Origin: Bradyrhizobium sp. cir1
Lineage (GTDB): Bacteria > Pseudomonadota > Alphaproteobacteria > Rhizobiales > Xanthobacteraceae
Assembly: GCF_014198245.1 (NCBI RefSeq)
Contig: NZ_JACIHE010000029.1
Location: 1-64,000, forward strand
Direction of reading: 5' to 3'
DNA length: 64,000 nucleotides
Made by a program: the position numbers and the translations under genes. Each line of letters opens with the position of its first letter. The first letter of the stretch is position 1. The notes under the pieces were generated by a model. The model made no database searches. It saw nothing but the letters and a program-made list of their open reading frames with translations, and was not told the DNA's origin. This document shows positions 61,829 through 64,000 of this stretch, one piece after another.

Positions 61829-63007
61829 TCAGTCGCGCGCCAGACACATCGCGATACCCATGCCGCCGCCGATGCACAGCGTGGCGAGGCCCTTCTTCGA
61901 GTCGCGCTTCTGCATCTCGTGCAGCAGCGTCACCAGCACGCGCGCGCCGGAGGCACCGACCGGATGGCCGATCGCGATCGCACCGCCATTGACGTTGACC
62001 TTCGAGGTGTCCCAGCCGAGGTCCTTGTTGACGGCGCAGGCCTGCGCCGCGAAGGCCTCGTTGGCCTCGATCAGATCGAGATCGCCGACGTTCCAGCCGG
62101 CCTTCTTCAGCGCGGCGCGCGAGGCCGGGATCGGGCCCGAGCCCATGATCTTCGGATCGACACCGGCCTGCGCCCAGGACACGATGCGCGCGATCGGCTT
62201 CTTGCCTTCCTTGGCGGCCTGCTTTGCCGTCATCAGCACCACGGCTGCAGCGCCGTCGTTGATGCCCGACGCCGAGCCTGCGGTGACCGTGCCGTCCTTC
62301 TCGAAGGCAGGACGGAGCTTGGCCATCGCATCGAGGGTCGCGCCGTGACGCGGATATTCGTCGGCGCTGACGACCACGTCGCCCTTGCGGGTCTTGATGG
62401 TGACGGGGACGATCTCGTCGTTGAACTTGCCGGCCTTCTGAGCGGCTTCGGCCTTCTGCTGCGAGGCGACCGCGAACTCGTCCTGCTGAGCGCGGGTGAT
62501 CTGCCACTGCCGCGCGACGTTCTCGGCGGTGTTGCCCATGTGGTAGCCGTTGAAGGCATCCCACAGGCCGTCCTTGATCATGGTGTCGACGAACTCGACG
62601 GGGCCCATCTTGACGCCGCCGCGCAGATACTGCGCGTGCGGGGCCATGCTCATGGATTCCTGGCCGCCGGCGACCACGATCTCGGAATCGCCGTTGAGCA
62701 GCGCCTGGTAGCCGAGCGCCACCGTGCGCAGGCCCGAGCCGCAGAGCTGATTCACGCCCCAGGCCGGGCTTTCCACCGGAATACCGGCGGCGATCGAGGC
62801 TTGGCGGGCCGGGTTCTGACCCTGGGCCGCGGTCAGGATCTGACCCATGATGACTTCCGAGACCCGGCCGGGCTCGATGCCACCGCGCTCCAGCGCGGCC
62901 TTGATGGCGATGGCGCCGAGGTCATGGGCAGGAAGGGTCGCGAAGGCTCCGTTGAAGCTTCCGACCGGGGTGCGGGCGGCGCTGACGATGACGACATCGT
63001 CTGACAT
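61829..63007 (-). CDS. phbA: Acetyl-CoA acetyltransferase (beta-ketothiolase)
   Basis: A 392-residue biosynthetic thiolase that condenses two acetyl-CoA to acetoacetyl-CoA, the first step of polyhydroxybutyrate synthesis. The acyl-accepting Cys89 is in NQLCGSGLRTV, the catalytic His in GGAIAIGHPVGASGAR and the second Cys in the C-terminal CIGGGMGIAMC. ATG 63007 follows AGGAGATG at good spacing; a longer frame to 63145 lacks family support. It is divergent from phaR. Confidence 0.98.
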   Translation of the reverse strand: MSDDVVIVSAARTPVGSFNGAFATLPAHDLGAIAIKAALERGGIEPGRVSEVIMGQILTAAQGQNPARQASIAAGIPVESPAWGVNQLCGSGLRTVALGYQALLNGDSEIVVAGGQESMSMAPHAQYLRGGVKMGPVEFVDTMIKDGLWDAFNGYHMGNTAENVARQWQITRAQQDEFAVASQQKAEAAQKAGKFNDEIVPVTIKTRKGDVVVSADEYPRHGATLDAMAKLRPAFEKDGTVTAGSASGINDGAAAVVLMTAKQAAKEGKKPIARIVSWAQAGVDPKIMGSGPIPASRAALKKAGWNVGDLDLIEANEAFAAQACAVNKDLGWDTSKVNVNGGAIAIGHPVGASGARVLVTLLHEMQKRDSKKGLATLCIGGGMGIAMCLARD

Positions 63008-63135
63008 GGGGCATCTCCTGGGGCTTGAGGTTCTTGTGAAGGGGCAGGCGGGGCTGGAAAAACGCTCGCCAGTCTCGTCAGCCATCCTGTTAACGTCGTT
63101 GAGGCATGTCAATCGGCGGGGGACCGAATTCATGC

Positions 63136-63256
63136 CGCAACGCATTCAAAATAGCGTTCTTGGCGCTTTCGCAAGCAGGTTTTTGCTGCCCGATTAACCG
63201 TGGCGCACAAAACGGTAGCGTGCCCCCTTTGAAAATGCTTATTTTGTTGCGTTGCG
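63136..63256. promoter_or_regulatory. Divergent phbA/phaR promoter region with inverted TGC-rich motifs
   Basis: Within the 315-base spacer, cgcaacgca (63136-63144) is the exact complement of tgcgttgcg (63248-63256), which sits inside ttgttgcgttgcg. PhaR repressors are known to bind TGC-rich sequences and to regulate their own gene and granule genes, so these are candidate operators. The spacing of about 100 bases would suit looping or independent sites. The spacer holds no gene. Confidence 0.45.
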
Positions 63257-63322
63257 TACTCTTCCCGCCCTGCGGCATAGCCGCCGGGTTCCCGTTCTCA
63301 GCGTTTTTGCAAGTGAGAGCCC

Positions 63323-63913
63323 ATGGCGAAATCAGACCAACCCACCACGATCAAGAAATACGCGAACCGCCGGCTCTATAACACCGGAACGAGCACTTAC
63401 GTGACGCTGGAAGACCTCGCCGCCATGGTCAAGGACGGCGAAGATTTCCTGGTCTACGACGCCAAGACCGGCGACGACATCACCCGCTCCGTGCTGGCTC
63501 AGATCATCTTCGAGCAGGAGAACAAGGCCGGCCAGAACCTGCTCCCGACCACCTTCCTGCGCCAGCTGATCCGCTTCTACGGCGACAGCATGCAGATGGT
63601 GGTGCCGAAATATCTGGAGCAGTCGATCGCGACGCTGACCCAGGAGCAGGAGAAGTTCCGCAAGCAGATCGCCAACACGTTGTCCGGCACGCCGTTCGCG
63701 CCGCTGGAGGAACAGGTCCGCCGCAACATGGAGCTGTTCCAGCAGACCTTCTCGATGTTCAAGCCGTTCGCCGCGCCCCGCCCGGCGACCAGCCCGGAGC
63801 CGGAGCCGGATGCAAGCGCCGAGACGCCGAAGGACAGCAACATCGACGATCTGCGCCAGCAGATGAAGGAAATGCAGGAGCGCCTCGAGCGGATGTCCAA
63901 GAAGGACGAATAG
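63323..63913 (+). CDS. phaR: Polyhydroxyalkanoate synthesis repressor PhaR
   Basis: A 196-residue regulator that binds both DNA and PHB granules and represses phasin and PHB genes. The N-terminal PhaR DNA-binding domain (TTIKKYANRRLYNTGTSTYV, TLEDLAAMVKDGEDFLVYDA, DITRSVLAQIIFEQE) is followed by the PHB-accumulation domain (LLPTTFLRQLIRFYGDSMQM). The C-terminus has a coiled coil (DDLRQQMKEMQERLERMSKK). ATG 63323 opens the gene, with GTGAGAG upstream. The remaining 87 bases of the window hold nothing recognisable. Confidence 0.97.
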   Translation: MAKSDQPTTIKKYANRRLYNTGTSTYVTLEDLAAMVKDGEDFLVYDAKTGDDITRSVLAQIIFEQENKAGQNLLPTTFLRQLIRFYGDSMQMVVPKYLEQSIATLTQEQEKFRKQIANTLSGTPFAPLEEQVRRNMELFQQTFSMFKPFAAPRPATSPEPEPDASAETPKDSNIDDLRQQMKEMQERLERMSKKDE

Positions 63914-64000
63914 GTCCTTCGTTTCGTGTGCTGGCGCGTCCGCATGCGGCGGGCGCGCGACTTGCCAGTTGATCCCGGCGGCACCGCTTACGCGCTGCCG

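Overview
The window looks like a stretch of ordinary chromosome from a Bradyrhizobium-type alphaproteobacterium (Nitrobacteraceae, Hyphomicrobiales). The grounds are the high GC content with pervasive open frames on both strands, the family-specific gene orders (aroK-aroB next to xerD; secA-parvulin-argJ-mutT-comF-grxC; ubiG-lysC-ptsP-prfA-prmC-DUF4167; phbAB with phaR), the aerobic cobaltochelatase genes, and many palindromic intergenic repeats of the kind I recall from Bradyrhizobium. No rRNA, tRNA, CRISPR array, intact insertion sequence or prophage is visible.

Layout. 0-1.9 kb: a DUF3108 exported protein divergent from rpmB, which ends in a textbook terminator. 1.9-9.4 kb is the least conserved part: a lower-GC DUF2806 gene, several very small genes, a roughly 200-bp broken copy of the start of a DUF2235 hydrolase gene about 2.2 kb upstream of the intact gene, a DUF1488-like gene, a PilZ gene bracketed by two nearly identical 180-bp repeats, and a small membrane protein. 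9.4-15 kb: an Old Yellow Enzyme reductase, a Tat-exported phytase-like esterase overlapping cobT, and cobS. 15-21 kb: DedA, a SnoaL-like protein, an SDR lacking the usual active-site Tyr/Lys, a divergent LysR regulator, and two divergent citrate-synthase paralogues, one fused to a DNA-binding domain. 21-27.7 kb: J-domain protein, BolA, a CNNM/CorC transporter, aroB, aroK, a 48-residue membrane protein, xerD and accA. 28-29.7 kb: an L,D-transpeptidase lipoprotein.

29.8-38 kb is the most system-like segment. A minus-strand cluster encodes an AmiC-like cytosolic binding protein, an amidase, and a complete branched-chain/urea/amide-type ABC importer (permease, Tat-exported binding protein, permease, two ATPases), with a MarR regulator divergent at its head. 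Together they suggest sensing, uptake and hydrolysis of an amide.

38-48 kb: secA, a parvulin foldase, argJ behind a strong hairpin, a Nudix hydrolase, an NDUFAF5-like methyltransferase, ComF, glutaredoxin, a nitrilase-family amidase, DUF1178 and a DMT exporter. 49-57.6 kb: ubiG with a PH-domain protein, lysC, ptsP (GAF-containing nitrogen PTS enzyme I), prfA, prmC and an Asn/Gln-rich DUF4167 protein. 57.7-64 kb: a methyltransferase divergent from gloB, a DUF985 cupin, a DMT transporter, and the polyhydroxybutyrate genes phbB, phbA and phaR.

I see no obviously new multi-gene defence or mobile system. The best leads are the enzyme-regulator citrate synthase pair, the amide cluster with two different binding proteins, the fragmentary DUF2235 duplication in a repeat-rich accessory patch, and a few uncharacterised palindromes and short genes. 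All family assignments are by eye from translated sequence.
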